From an uncultured delta proteobacterium (GTDB lineage: Bacteria > Desulfobacterota > Syntrophia > Syntrophales > UBA8958): a stretch of 64,000 nt of DNA. Of the stretch, positions 16,694-25,545 are shown piece after piece (the stretch's first letter is position 1; each line of letters begins with the position of its first letter). Both the position numbers and the translations under genes were made by a program. The notes below the pieces were generated by a model. It was given only the letters and a program-made list of their open reading frames with translations, was not told the origin of the DNA and did no database searches. The DNA lies in the NCBI GenBank assembly GCA_903885795.1, contig CAISJV010000017.1, positions 124,001 through 188,000 of the forward strand, in the 5' to 3' direction.

Positions 16694-19210
16694 CTACTTC
16701 GCGCAGCACTTCTTGTATTTCTTGCCGCTTCCGCAGGGGCAGGGATCATTGCGTCCGACCTTCTCCTTGTCCCGCTTGATCGGGGTGGCACTTACATCTT
16801 CGCCCCTGCTGAGGATGTAATCCTCATCAGCCTTCCGCTGCATTTCCTCAATGTCCTCTTCCCTTCGCACCTGGACCATACAGAGTTTTTCGAGGGTATC
16901 CTCCTTGATACGCTCGATCATAGCCATGAGCATATCGTACCCTTCTTTCTGATATTCCCGGACCGGGTCCTTCTGTCCATAGCCCCGAAGACCGATACCC
17001 TCCTTGAGATGATCCATACCGAGGAGATGATCTTTCCACTGGGTGTCGATGCTTTGCAGCATAATCATGGTCATGACGTAGGTCATCAGCGGCGGCCCAA
17101 AATCCTCTTCCTTCCGACGCAGGTGGTCCTTTGCCCCCGAAATGATTGCCTCTTCAATTTCCAGGGCATTCATCTCCCGTCCCTTTTCGTTGAGATTGAG
17201 CTTCAGGGAAAATTGTTTAAAGATCCGGTCGTCAAGGGCTTTGAGGTCCCAATCCTCGGGGTGACCTTTTTCATCGACATAGTCGGCAGTTATGTCTGCA
17301 ACTACCTCCTCGATCATCCCTTCGATATCCGACCAGAGATCCTGACCTTTCAGTACCTTACGTCTTTGATCATAGATGAGTTGTCGTTGCTTGTTCATGA
17401 CATCGTCGAAATCAAGGAGGTGCTTCCTGATGTCAAAGTTCTGCCCTTCCACGCGCTTCTGGGCATTTTCGATGGCCTTGGAGACCAGTCTGTTTTCTAT
17501 GGGCTGATTTTCTTCGATACCGATCCGGTCCATTATGGCAGAGATCTTTTCGGCTCCGAAGATCCTCAGTAGATCATCTTCGAGGGACAGGTAAAAGCGC
17601 GACGACCCCATATCTCCCTGACGTCCGGAACGTCCACGCAACTGATTATCGATACGGCGGCTTTCATGTCGCTCCGTCCCCAGGATGTGGAGTCCCCCGA
17701 GGTCTGCGACCCCTTCCCCCAGCTTTATGTCGGTGCCCCGCCCTGCCATATTGGTAGAGATGGTCACCATCCCGCGCTGACCGGCCTGGGCGACGATCTC
17801 CGCTTCCCTTTCATGGTGCTTGGCGTTCAGGACGTGATGCTTGATCCCCGTTCTGCTCAGCATGGTGCTGAGAAGTTCCGACTTTACAATCGAGATTGTC
17901 CCTACCAGAACCGGTCTGCCAAGCGCGTACATCTCTTTTATTTCTTCAATGGCGGCGTTGAATTTTTCCTTTTCCGTCTTGTAGATCACGTCATTTTGGT
18001 CGGCTCGAATCATGGGCATGTTCGTGGGAACAACAACAACTTCGAGTTTGTAGATCTTCTTGAACTCCTCCGCTTCCGTATCCGCCGTTCCCGTCATTCC
18101 CGCCAGTTTTTCATACATGCGAAAGTAATTCTGAAAGGTAACCGAAGCAAGGGTCTGGTTCTCCCGCTCGATCTTGACCTTTTCCTTGGCTTCAAGGGCC
18201 TGATGGAGACCATCGCTGTAGCGTCGGCCCGGCATGATGCGACCGGTAAACTCGTCAACGATGATCACCTGACCGTCCTTGACGACATAATCCACGTCTC
18301 TGTTAAAAAGGGTATGGGCCTTCAGGGCCTGATTCACATGATGAAGGATTTCAATATTGCGTGGCTCATAAAGATTCGTTACTTTGAGATATTTCTCTAC
18401 CCGGGCAATTCCTTCTTCCGTGAGGACTACGGTCCGGGATTTTTCTTCGACCGAATAATCCTCCCCTTTACGCAGCCGGGGAATGACCTGATTGATCCGG
18501 TAATATTTTTCCGTGGATTCCTCGGAAGGTCCGGAAATGATGAGCGGGGTGCGCGCCTCATCGATAAGAATGCTGTCCACCTCATCCACGATGGCGTAAT
18601 GGAAATCTCTCTGTACGTATTCCTCGAGGGAAAACTTCATGTTGTCCCGCAAGTAGTCAAATCCGAACTCGTTATTGGTTCCATAAGTAATGTCGGCATG
18701 ATAAGCCGCTCGCCGCTCATCGTCATCCATACCATGGACGATCACCCCGACGGTAAGACCGAGAAATATGTAGATCGGACCCATCCATCCCGCATCGCGG
18801 CGAGCCAGATAATCATTGACCGTGACCAGGTGACAACCCTTTCCGGTCAAGGCATTGAGATATATTGGGAGGGTTGCCGCCAGGGTCTTCCCCTCTCCCG
18901 TCTTCATCTCGGCGATTCTCCCCTGATGGAGGACAATACCACCGATGATCTGGGCGTCAAAGGGCCGCATCTGCACCGTCCGGCGGGCGGCTTCCCTGGC
19001 AACCGCAAAAGCCTCCGGCATGATGTCATCCAGGCTGGCGCCATTTTGAAGCCTTTCCTTGAACTGGGGCGTCTTGGCCTTAAGTTCCTCATCGTTCAGG
19101 GTTGTCATGGACGGTTCAAGACGGCTTATTTCGTCAAGTATAACGGAGAGTTCCTTAATGATCCGGTCATTCTTCGTTCCGAAAACCTTCTTCAGTATTG
19201 AAACAATCAT
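16694..19210 (-). CDS. secA: preprotein translocase ATPase SecA
   Basis: Motor that drives unfolded preproteins through SecYEG. The 838-residue protein has all parts: Walker A in [11 protein letters not shown] at about residue 102, the [20 protein letters not shown] region of motif II, the preprotein cross-linking domain, motif GRGTDIKLG, helicase motif [11 protein letters not shown], and the C-terminal zinc-binding tail [16 protein letters not shown] that binds SecB or ribosomes. GAAGG lies seven bases before the ATG. The start codon is only about 12 bases after the end of an intrinsic terminator. Confidence 0.97.
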   Translation of the reverse strand: MIVSILKKVFGTKNDRIIKELSVILDEISRLEPSMTTLNDEELKAKTPQFKERLQNGASLDDIMPEAFAVAREAARRTVQMRPFDAQIIGGIVLHQGRIAEMKTGEGKTLAATLPIYLNALTGKGCHLVTVNDYLARRDAGWMGPIYIFLGLTVGVIVHGMDDDERRAAYHADITYGTNNEFGFDYLRDNMKFSLEEYVQRDFHYAIVDEVDSILIDEARTPLIISGPSEESTEKYYRINQVIPRLRKGEDYSVEEKSRTVVLTEEGIARVEKYLKVTNLYEPRNIEILHHVNQALKAHTLFNRDVDYVVKDGQVIIVDEFTGRIMPGRRYSDGLHQALEAKEKVKIERENQTLASVTFQNYFRMYEKLAGMTGTADTEAEEFKKIYKLEVVVVPTNMPMIRADQNDVIYKTEKEKFNAAIEEIKEMYALGRPVLVGTISIVKSELLSTMLSRTGIKHHVLNAKHHEREAEIVAQAGQRGMVTISTNMAGRGTDIKLGEGVADLGGLHILGTERHESRRIDNQLRGRSGRQGDMGSSRFYLSLEDDLLRIFGAEKISAIMDRIGIEENQPIENRLVSKAIENAQKRVEGQNFDIRKHLLDFDDVMNKQRQLIYDQRRKVLKGQDLWSDIEGMIEEVVADITADYVDEKGHPEDWDLKALDDRIFKQFSLKLNLNEKGREMNALEIEEAIISGAKDHLRRKEEDFGPPLMTYVMTMIMLQSIDTQWKDHLLGMDHLKEGIGLRGYGQKDPVREYQKEGYDMLMAMIERIKEDTLEKLCMVQVRREEDIEEMQRKADEDYILSRGEDVSATPIKRDKEKVGRNDPCPCGSGKKYKKCCAK

Positions 19211-19222
19211 AATTCAACCTTC

Positions 19223-19259
19223 AAAAGAAAAAATTCCGGCAGCATATTACCGGAATTTT
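19223..19259 (-). terminator. intrinsic terminator after pycB, abutting secA
   Basis: On the minus strand a 10-bp stem AAAATTCCGG / CCGGAATTTT with a 10-base loop is followed by a T-rich tract (TTTTTTCTTTT counting the arm). It begins about 28 bases after the pycB stop. The secA Shine-Dalgarno GAAGG directly follows the tract. Confidence 0.8.
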
Positions 19260-19286
19260 AAAAAGAAAACAATTTGTATGTTATTG

Positions 19287-21233
19287 CTATTCTTTGGCTA
19301 TAAACATGAGCTGATCGCCCACCGCCACCTTGTCTCCCGGGGAGACATGTATTTCAGTCACCTTGCCGCCAATCTCCGCAGTAATGTTGTTGAGCATTTT
19401 CATGGCCTCAAGAACGATCAGCACCTGGCCGGCAGAAACCTCCTCGCCCTGCTCCACGGAGACATCATTAACGGTGCCGGTTATATGGGAACGGATGTCT
19501 CCCGCCTTCCAGGCCGCATCAATCTCCTTGGGAGACATGGAGGTCTTCTTTTTCTTTTTGTCTCCTTCTTCCTCGTCCTGTTCGGTGATAATCGGCTCGG
19601 TATGATGGTCAATGATCAGATAAGTGGCCGTATCACCTGATTTGGTCTTGCGCTGCGGACCAATCTCGACGCTGTGAAGTTTCCCTTCGGCGTCGGGAAT
19701 TTCAAATTTTTCTCCGAGGTTGAAGCCTCCTTTTCGGAACCAGATGCGCGGCGACAAGACCCAGGTCTTGCCGTATTTGGCTTCAAACTTGAAAAAGTCC
19801 ACAGCATCGTTCGGATGCTGAAGATAAAGAACAAGTTCATCATCCGTTGCCTCCCGTCCCATACGATGTTCCAGAACCTTCTTTTCGACTTCCAGATCGA
19901 TGTCTTCGATCTTCTGGTAGCAGGTGTCGCATTCCACGATCTTCTTCCAGTCGGCCCCGAAGACGGCATGATAAACATCATCCGCAGGCTGGTAAAATGG
20001 CAGGTCCCCGTAACGGCCGAGCATCAGGTTTTTCAGGTCATCGTTGGCGTCTTTGTAACGCTCCCCCTTCTGAACATTGTTGACCGCCGTCGTCCAGAGG
20101 ATTTGTGAACCCGGCGTCACACTCCACCAGTTTCCCAGTTCAACCTGCACCCGGGGTAGTTCTTTTTGGAGAATCTCGGGCATCTTCTGTAAAAAACCCC
20201 CTTTGACGGCCTGCTCGAAACTTGAACCCGTAGCGCCGCCGGGAAGTTTGTGAATCTGCACGGTCGGATCGAAGCCGAGAAACTGGGATTCGAAATCCCG
20301 GTAATATTCCCGCTCCGGTCGCAGTTTGTTGGAGGTATCTATAACTGCCTGACGGTCAATGCCGACGGCATCATAACCATATTCGGCAAGGATATCCACA
20401 ACGGACATCAACGGTGGAGGGCCATAGAATCCCGTGAAGGCATGATCGCTTGCATCAACGATTTTAGCGCCATTTTGCACGGCCGCCACAATCCTCCCGA
20501 TATCATCCCCATCGGTGTTGTGGCCATGATAATGGATGATAAGATCGGGATATTTGGTGTGGATGGCCCGCACCAGTTCTCCGATGCGCTTCGATGTTCC
20601 GAGACCGCCATGATTCTTGATGCACAGGAGGATGTCTTCACCGGTAACCGTAAGTATTTCCGTGACTTTTTGAACATAGTAATCATCCGTATGTTCGGGT
20701 CCGGTGGAAAAACAGATAGATGGTTCCAGGATGCACCCCGCGGCCTTCACTTCTTCAAAAACGGAGACCATATTGGGAATATGATTCAGGAAGTCAAAAA
20801 CCCGCCAGACATGAACATAAGGGGCAAAACCCCGCACTGTCATCCTTATGACATTGTCCGGGTAGGGGCGGTAACCGAAGAGGTTTATCCCCCGGCAAAG
20901 GGTTTGAAACAAGGTGTCGGGCATTTTTTCGCTCAGGACCTGGAGTTTTTCCAGGGGGTTGATCTGCTTGCGAAGCATATCCACATGCACAGAAGCGCCC
21001 CCGGTAATTTCGAGGGAAAAGAATCCTGCCCGGTTTCTTTCATCAGCAACAAGTAACTGGGTATGGGGCATGATCCGGTTTTTGAAGTCTGACTGTGAGA
21101 GGTCACGCTCCGTGTTGGTCACATAGTAACCCTTTTGTCGCCTTATTTTATCTAGGACGTAGTGTGCGCCCTTTTCTCGCAATTCTTTTGGTGCGATACG
21201 TAATTCACTGTTTCGATGGCTGTCGTTTTTCAT
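19287..21233 (-). CDS. biotin-dependent carboxyltransferase subunit, pyruvate carboxylase B / oxaloacetate decarboxylase alpha-like (divergent)
   Basis: Transfers CO2 between carboxybiotin and a keto acid, most likely pyruvate/oxaloacetate, with the adjacent biotin carboxylase. Residues about 30-300 form an HMGL-like TIM barrel with an ERDLSQSDFKNR active-site strand, a CIKNHGG lysine for carbamylation and a metal-binding HYHGHNTDG. A conserved C-terminal CT region follows, then a charged linker (EEEGDKKKKK) and a biotinyl domain with VLEAMKML near 612. The active-site strand differs from the usual RDAHQSLLATR, and EITGGAS replaces EMWGGAT, so the substrate is not certain. It lies 27 bases after pycA and is closed by a terminator. 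Confidence 0.8.
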   Translation of the reverse strand: MKNDSHRNSELRIAPKELREKGAHYVLDKIRRQKGYYVTNTERDLSQSDFKNRIMPHTQLLVADERNRAGFFSLEITGGASVHVDMLRKQINPLEKLQVLSEKMPDTLFQTLCRGINLFGYRPYPDNVIRMTVRGFAPYVHVWRVFDFLNHIPNMVSVFEEVKAAGCILEPSICFSTGPEHTDDYYVQKVTEILTVTGEDILLCIKNHGGLGTSKRIGELVRAIHTKYPDLIIHYHGHNTDGDDIGRIVAAVQNGAKIVDASDHAFTGFYGPPPLMSVVDILAEYGYDAVGIDRQAVIDTSNKLRPEREYYRDFESQFLGFDPTVQIHKLPGGATGSSFEQAVKGGFLQKMPEILQKELPRVQVELGNWWSVTPGSQILWTTAVNNVQKGERYKDANDDLKNLMLGRYGDLPFYQPADDVYHAVFGADWKKIVECDTCYQKIEDIDLEVEKKVLEHRMGREATDDELVLYLQHPNDAVDFFKFEAKYGKTWVLSPRIWFRKGGFNLGEKFEIPDAEGKLHSVEIGPQRKTKSGDTATYLIIDHHTEPIITEQDEEEGDKKKKKTSMSPKEIDAAWKAGDIRSHITGTVNDVSVEQGEEVSAGQVLIVLEAMKMLNNITAEIGGKVTEIHVSPGDKVAVGDQLMFIAKE

Positions 21234-21260
21234 AGGCTGTTCCTGCTCATGTCTCCCATA

Positions 21261-22721
21261 TTAATAGGCATGTTTGTTAACTTTTCTTGCATGTATTTCT
21301 GCGATCAGTTTACCGAGCTTGGCGATCTCCCGCTCCGCTTCTGGGTAGTTGAAGATCTCCGGATGGGTATCTATATAGCCCGTGTCAAATTTGCCGGCCC
21401 GAAAATCCTTTTCGTCGCAGACAGCAAGGTAAAACGGAATCGTGGTCTTGGGACCGACAATGACAAAACCGCGCAAAGAGCGCTTCAACCTTTGGAGCGT
21501 CTGCTCCCAGTTGTATCCCCGCACGGTCATCTTGACGAGTAGCGAGTCATATTCCGTGGGTATTCTGAAACCCTGGTAGACGGCTCCGTCAAGACGGACA
21601 CCCGGCCCTCCTGGCGACTGGTAGACCTCAACCCGTTTTCCTCCTTCGGGCATGAAATTGTTCTTTGGATCTTCAGCGTTGATTCGCACCTGCACCGCCT
21701 TTCCGTAGAGACGGACACGTTCCTTCGGAATATCAAGAACGCCTCCTTCGGCGATGCGGATCTGCTCCCTTACGATGTCAATGCCCGTCAATTCCTCTGT
21801 AACCGTATGTTCGACCTGAAGACGGGTGTTCATTTCCATGAACCAGAATTCGTTTGTCCGGGCGTCCACGAGAAATTCCACTGTCCCCGCGTTGACATAC
21901 CCCGACTCTTTTGCCGCGCGAATGGCACAGTCGTACATGGCCTCCAGTACGTCCTCCGGCAGGTCCGCCGGGGCAATTTCAAGGAGCTTTTGATGGCGCC
22001 GTTGAATGGAGCAATCCCGGGAACCAAGGTGCATGATATTGCCGTGTTTATCCGCTAAAATCTGAATTTCCACATGGCGGGGCGATTCAATACATTTTTC
22101 CATGTATATGCTGTCATCTTTGAATGCCGACAGAGATTCAGCCCGGGCAACGGGCAACTGAACCATGAGATCCGCCTCATCTTTAACCTTGCGGATTCCC
22201 CGCCCCCCACCGCCGCAGGAGGCCTTCAACATGACGGGGTACCCGCAGGCGCCGGCAAAGGAAAAGGCTTCATTAATGCCACTGCCCCCCTTGGGTATAT
22301 CCGATGTTCCTGGAATGAAAGGGATTCCTGCTTTCTCCATAATATTGCGAGCGACAACCTTATTGCCCAGATCACGAATAACCTGCGGGGGGGGACCGAT
22401 AAAAATGATCCCTGCCTGCTCACAGGCGGCGGAAAAATCGGGATTTTCCGCCAGAAAACCATAACCGGGATGGATAGCGTCGGCCCCTGTTTTTTTTGCC
22501 GCCCAGATGATCTTGTCGATGTCGAGATAATCTTTGCGGGGTCCTTCACCGATCATAATGGCGTCATCGGCCAGGCGAACATAGTAGGCGTCGGAATCCG
22601 GCTTTTCGTATATAACTACCGCCTCCAAAGACAATTCCTTGACCGTACGCATGATCCTCAAGGCAATCTCGCCGCGATTGGCAATGAGCACCTTCTTGAT
22701 TTTTCCGTTTGTCTTCATCAT
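21261..22721 (-). CDS. biotin carboxylase (pyruvate carboxylase subunit A / AccC-like)
   Basis: ATP- and bicarbonate-dependent carboxylation of biotin on the partner subunit. The 486-residue protein shows VLIANRGEIALRIMRT, HPGYGFLAENPDF, the glycine-rich ATP loop KASCGGGGRGIRKV, the catalytic SRDCSIQRRHQKLLE, and FMEMNTRLQVEHTVTE. It is alone with the carboxyltransferase/biotin subunit downstream, so pyruvate carboxylase of the two-subunit type is likelier than acetyl-CoA carboxylase. GGAAGG lies six bases before the first of two ATGs. A strong sigma-70-type promoter lies about 40 bases upstream. Confidence 0.9.
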   Translation of the reverse strand: MMKTNGKIKKVLIANRGEIALRIMRTVKELSLEAVVIYEKPDSDAYYVRLADDAIMIGEGPRKDYLDIDKIIWAAKKTGADAIHPGYGFLAENPDFSAACEQAGIIFIGPPPQVIRDLGNKVVARNIMEKAGIPFIPGTSDIPKGGSGINEAFSFAGACGYPVMLKASCGGGGRGIRKVKDEADLMVQLPVARAESLSAFKDDSIYMEKCIESPRHVEIQILADKHGNIMHLGSRDCSIQRRHQKLLEIAPADLPEDVLEAMYDCAIRAAKESGYVNAGTVEFLVDARTNEFWFMEMNTRLQVEHTVTEELTGIDIVREQIRIAEGGVLDIPKERVRLYGKAVQVRINAEDPKNNFMPEGGKRVEVYQSPGGPGVRLDGAVYQGFRIPTEYDSLLVKMTVRGYNWEQTLQRLKRSLRGFVIVGPKTTIPFYLAVCDEKDFRAGKFDTGYIDTHPEIFNYPEAEREIAKLGKLIAEIHARKVNKHAY

Positions 22722-22764
22722 GGATTACCTTCCCATTGGATACTTCTATCAATTTAAGTCGTGC

Positions 22765-22793
22765 CTTATACTGATTACAGAACTTTCTGTCAA
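22765..22793 (-). promoter_or_regulatory. sigma-70-type promoter of pycA-pycB
   Basis: On the minus strand TTGACA and TATAAG are separated by exactly 17 bases. This gives a predicted leader of about 35-40 bases before the pycA start. It is one of the best matches to consensus in the window and lies in the divergent pycA/fusA2 gap. Confidence 0.75.
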
Positions 22794-22821
22794 CACCATT
22801 GTTTACACCGTCAAATTTGTC

Positions 22822-22849
22822 TTGACTTAGCAGGATTTGTCAGGATAAA
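22822..22849 (+). promoter_or_regulatory. candidate promoter of the EF-G2 gene
   Basis: TTGACT and GATAAA are separated by 16 bases. The predicted start is about 45 bases before the EF-G2 ATG, which has AAAGGGG before it. It faces away from the pycA promoter, so the 179-base gap is a divergent control region. Confidence 0.5.
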
Positions 22850-22900
22850 CAGCTCGATCGCAGCACTAATCCAACCATCGCGTCATAGAAAGGGGATGTC

Positions 22901-24988
22901 ATGGCCAAATATGACTCTAAATCTCTCAGGAATGTCGTCGTCGTAGGACATGGTTCGACTGGAAAAACCTCCCTTTGTGAATCCTTCCTCTTTGTCTCAG
23001 GTAAAACGGACCGCCTCGGAAGAGTTGACGAGGGAACCTCCACCCTTGATCATGAACCGGAAGAGCAAAAGAAAAGGATTTCAATCAGTTCGGCAACCAC
23101 CTTCGTCGATTGGCAGAAATTCAAAATCAATCTCGTCGATACCCCGGGGGATTCGAATTTTTCCTTTGACACCCAAAGCTGCCTCCGCATCGCGGACGCA
23201 GCGATTATCGTCCTTGACGCCGTCAGCGGTGTCGAGTTCCAGACTCAGAAAGTCTGGGAGTACGCCGATGATTTCAAAACACCACGGCTGGTGTTTGTGA
23301 ACCGTATGGATCGCGAGCGAGCCAACTTCCAGAACGCCGTGGCCAGTATCAAGGAAAAGATGGACGTCAAGGTGACTCCCATCTGCCTGCCCATCGGAAG
23401 TCATGAATCTTTTCGAGGGGTGATTGATCTCATTTCCATGCAGGCCATCATCTATGACGATCTGAAAGGCACTTTCAAGATGGCCGCTATTCCAGCCGAT
23501 CTGATCGAGGAGGCGCAAACCTCCCGTGAAACGATGGTTGAAGATATTGCCGAATCGGACGAAGCTATGATGGATAAATACCTCGAAGCAGGTGAACTTA
23601 CCGAGGAGGAATTAAGAGCCGGCCTGAAAACAGGCATTAATTCAGGCGCTTTGATTCCGGTAGCCTGCGGCTCGGCCCTGAAGAACATGGGCACAGCCCT
23701 CCTCATGGACATTATCACCCAGTACCTTCCCTCCCCTGTGGACAGAGGTCCCGTAAAGGGCATGAAACCGGGCACGGATGAAGAGGAAATCAGGACCCCT
23801 GAGGAAGCATCACCCTTTTCCGCCCTGGTCTTCAAGACCATCGCCGACCCTTATGCCGGCCGGCTCACTCTATTTAGGGTCTACTCCGGAACCCTGACCC
23901 CGGATGTCGGAATGTATAACGCCTCCCACAAGATCTCGGAACGATTTGGAAATATTTTCTTTCTCGACGGCAAGACGCAAAAACCGACCGATATGGTGAT
24001 TCCCGGCGATATCGCCGCCTTTGCGAAACTGAAGGAGACGGGCACTGGCGATACCATCTGCAATGAAAAAAGTCCCATTATCTATGACAAGGTTGTGCCG
24101 CCACCGACCATCATGTCCTTCGCCATCGAACCGAAGAGTCGGGGCGATGAAGACAAGATTGGTTCTTCCATCAACCGCCTCATCGAGGAAGACCCGACCA
24201 TGCGTTTTCACCGGGATGACCAGACAAAAGAAATGATTATCTCCGGCATGGGGCAGATCCATATTGAAGTCGCCGTGGAGAAGATGCGGCGCAAGTTCGG
24301 TGTGGAAGTTAATCTGAAAACCCCCAAGGTTCCCTACAAAGAGACCATTAAGGCGAAGACCAATGTGCAGGGAAAATACAAGAAGCAGTCAGGCGGTCGG
24401 GGTCAGTACGGGGATTGCTGGCTCGACATCGAACCCCTGCCCCGGGGCTCCGGATTTGAATTTCAGGACAAGATCGTGGGCGGCGTCATTCCCAATCAGT
24501 ACCGCCCGGCAGTGGAAAAGGGCATCGTGGAAGCGATGGAGGATGGCGTCGTGGCCGGCTATCCCGTTGTGGACTTCAAGGTCTCCCTGGTGGACGGCAC
24601 CTACCATACGGTGGACTCCTCGGAAATGGCCTTCAAGATCGCCGGTTCCATGGGCTTCAAGAAGGGCATCCTGGCCTGTCAACCGATCCTTCTCGAACCG
24701 ATTGTGTTTATCTATATTGAAATACCCGATGAATATATGGGCGATGTGATCGGCGATCTCAACGGACGCCGGGGCCGGGTCCAGGGCATGGACACGAAGG
24801 GCTCACACCAGATCATCAAAGGACAGGTACCCCTGGCCGAAATTCTCAAGTACGCGCCGGATCTCCGTTCCATGACGAGCGGCCGGGGAACGTTTACCTA
24901 TGAACATTCCCATTACGAAGAGGTTCCACCCCACATCGTCGAGAAGATTGTTGCGGAAGCGAAGAAGAAGGAAGAAGCAGAGAAATAA
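22901..24988 (+). CDS. elongation factor G paralogue (EF-G2 / FusA2 type)
   Basis: Translational GTPase of the EF-G fold (695 residues, all five domains by length and order). The P-loop is GHGSTGKT. Switch I has LDHEPEEQKKRISI in place of the canonical EQERGITI. Switch II is DTPGDSNF, where classical EF-G has DTPGHVDF, so the catalytic histidine is replaced by Asp. The guanine motif is NRMD, not NKMD. Domain IV (SGGRGQYGDCWLDIEP, then HTVDSSEMAFKIA) and domain V are intact. EF-G2 proteins are auxiliary, and their role is poorly defined. The stop overlaps the mog start by one base. Confidence 0.9.
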   Translation: MAKYDSKSLRNVVVVGHGSTGKTSLCESFLFVSGKTDRLGRVDEGTSTLDHEPEEQKKRISISSATTFVDWQKFKINLVDTPGDSNFSFDTQSCLRIADAAIIVLDAVSGVEFQTQKVWEYADDFKTPRLVFVNRMDRERANFQNAVASIKEKMDVKVTPICLPIGSHESFRGVIDLISMQAIIYDDLKGTFKMAAIPADLIEEAQTSRETMVEDIAESDEAMMDKYLEAGELTEEELRAGLKTGINSGALIPVACGSALKNMGTALLMDIITQYLPSPVDRGPVKGMKPGTDEEEIRTPEEASPFSALVFKTIADPYAGRLTLFRVYSGTLTPDVGMYNASHKISERFGNIFFLDGKTQKPTDMVIPGDIAAFAKLKETGTGDTICNEKSPIIYDKVVPPPTIMSFAIEPKSRGDEDKIGSSINRLIEEDPTMRFHRDDQTKEMIISGMGQIHIEVAVEKMRRKFGVEVNLKTPKVPYKETIKAKTNVQGKYKKQSGGRGQYGDCWLDIEPLPRGSGFEFQDKIVGGVIPNQYRPAVEKGIVEAMEDGVVAGYPVVDFKVSLVDGTYHTVDSSEMAFKIAGSMGFKKGILACQPILLEPIVFIYIEIPDEYMGDVIGDLNGRRGRVQGMDTKGSHQIIKGQVPLAEILKYAPDLRSMTSGRGTFTYEHSHYEEVPPHIVEKIVAEAKKKEEAEK

Positions 24989-25476
24989 TGATCCGGGCAG
25001 CAGTCATCACCGTGAGCGATAAAGGTTCCCGGGGAGAACGGGAAGATCTGAGCGGCCCGGAGACGGTTCGCCTTCTGGAGTCTCAGGGAATCGAGGTTGC
25101 CTGCACCCTTGTTGTTCCCGATGAGCCGGAGGAAATCAAGGCCGCCCTTATTGATTGCGCCGACCGGCAGGGTCTGGATCTGATTATCACAACCGGCGGC
25201 ACCGGCGTTACCCCCCGGGATGTAACACCGGATGCGACCCGTGAGGTTCTCGAAAAAGAGATTCCCGGCATGGCCGAAGCCATGCGTCAGGCCAGCATGG
25301 CCAAGACACCGCACGCCATGATCTCCCGGGCTTTGGCGGGCCTCCGAGGTAAAACCCTGATCATCAACCTGCCCGGCTCTCCGAAAGGTGTCCGGGAAAA
25401 CCTTGCCGTCGTCCTGCCCGCCATTCCCCATGCCGTAGAAAAGATCCAGGGCAGCGATACGGATTGCGCATCCTGA
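24988..25476 (+). CDS. mog: molybdopterin adenylyltransferase (MogA/MoaB family)
   Basis: Adenylates molybdopterin before molybdenum insertion. The 162-residue MoCF-domain protein shows AVITVSDKGSRGEREDLSGP, the nucleotide and pterin-binding TTGGTGVTPRDVTPDATRE, and the C-terminal INLPGSPKGVRENL. MogA and MoaB are hard to separate by sequence; the TPRDVTP motif suits either. Translation is coupled to EF-G2 through TAATG. No other molybdenum cofactor gene is in the window. Confidence 0.88.
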   Translation: MIRAAVITVSDKGSRGEREDLSGPETVRLLESQGIEVACTLVVPDEPEEIKAALIDCADRQGLDLIITTGGTGVTPRDVTPDATREVLEKEIPGMAEAMRQASMAKTPHAMISRALAGLRGKTLIINLPGSPKGVRENLAVVLPAIPHAVEKIQGSDTDCAS

Positions 25477-25545
25477 GAAGAACAAAAGTTATCATAACTC
25501 AAGTATAAGCACCTTCCAATAATTTGAGCCTAGCACGGTGAAGCG

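Noticed and set aside
17666-19201. 511-codon open frame on the plus strand opposite secA
   Set aside because: It lies wholly antisense to secA, has no family features, and its openness follows from the codon bias of the real gene.
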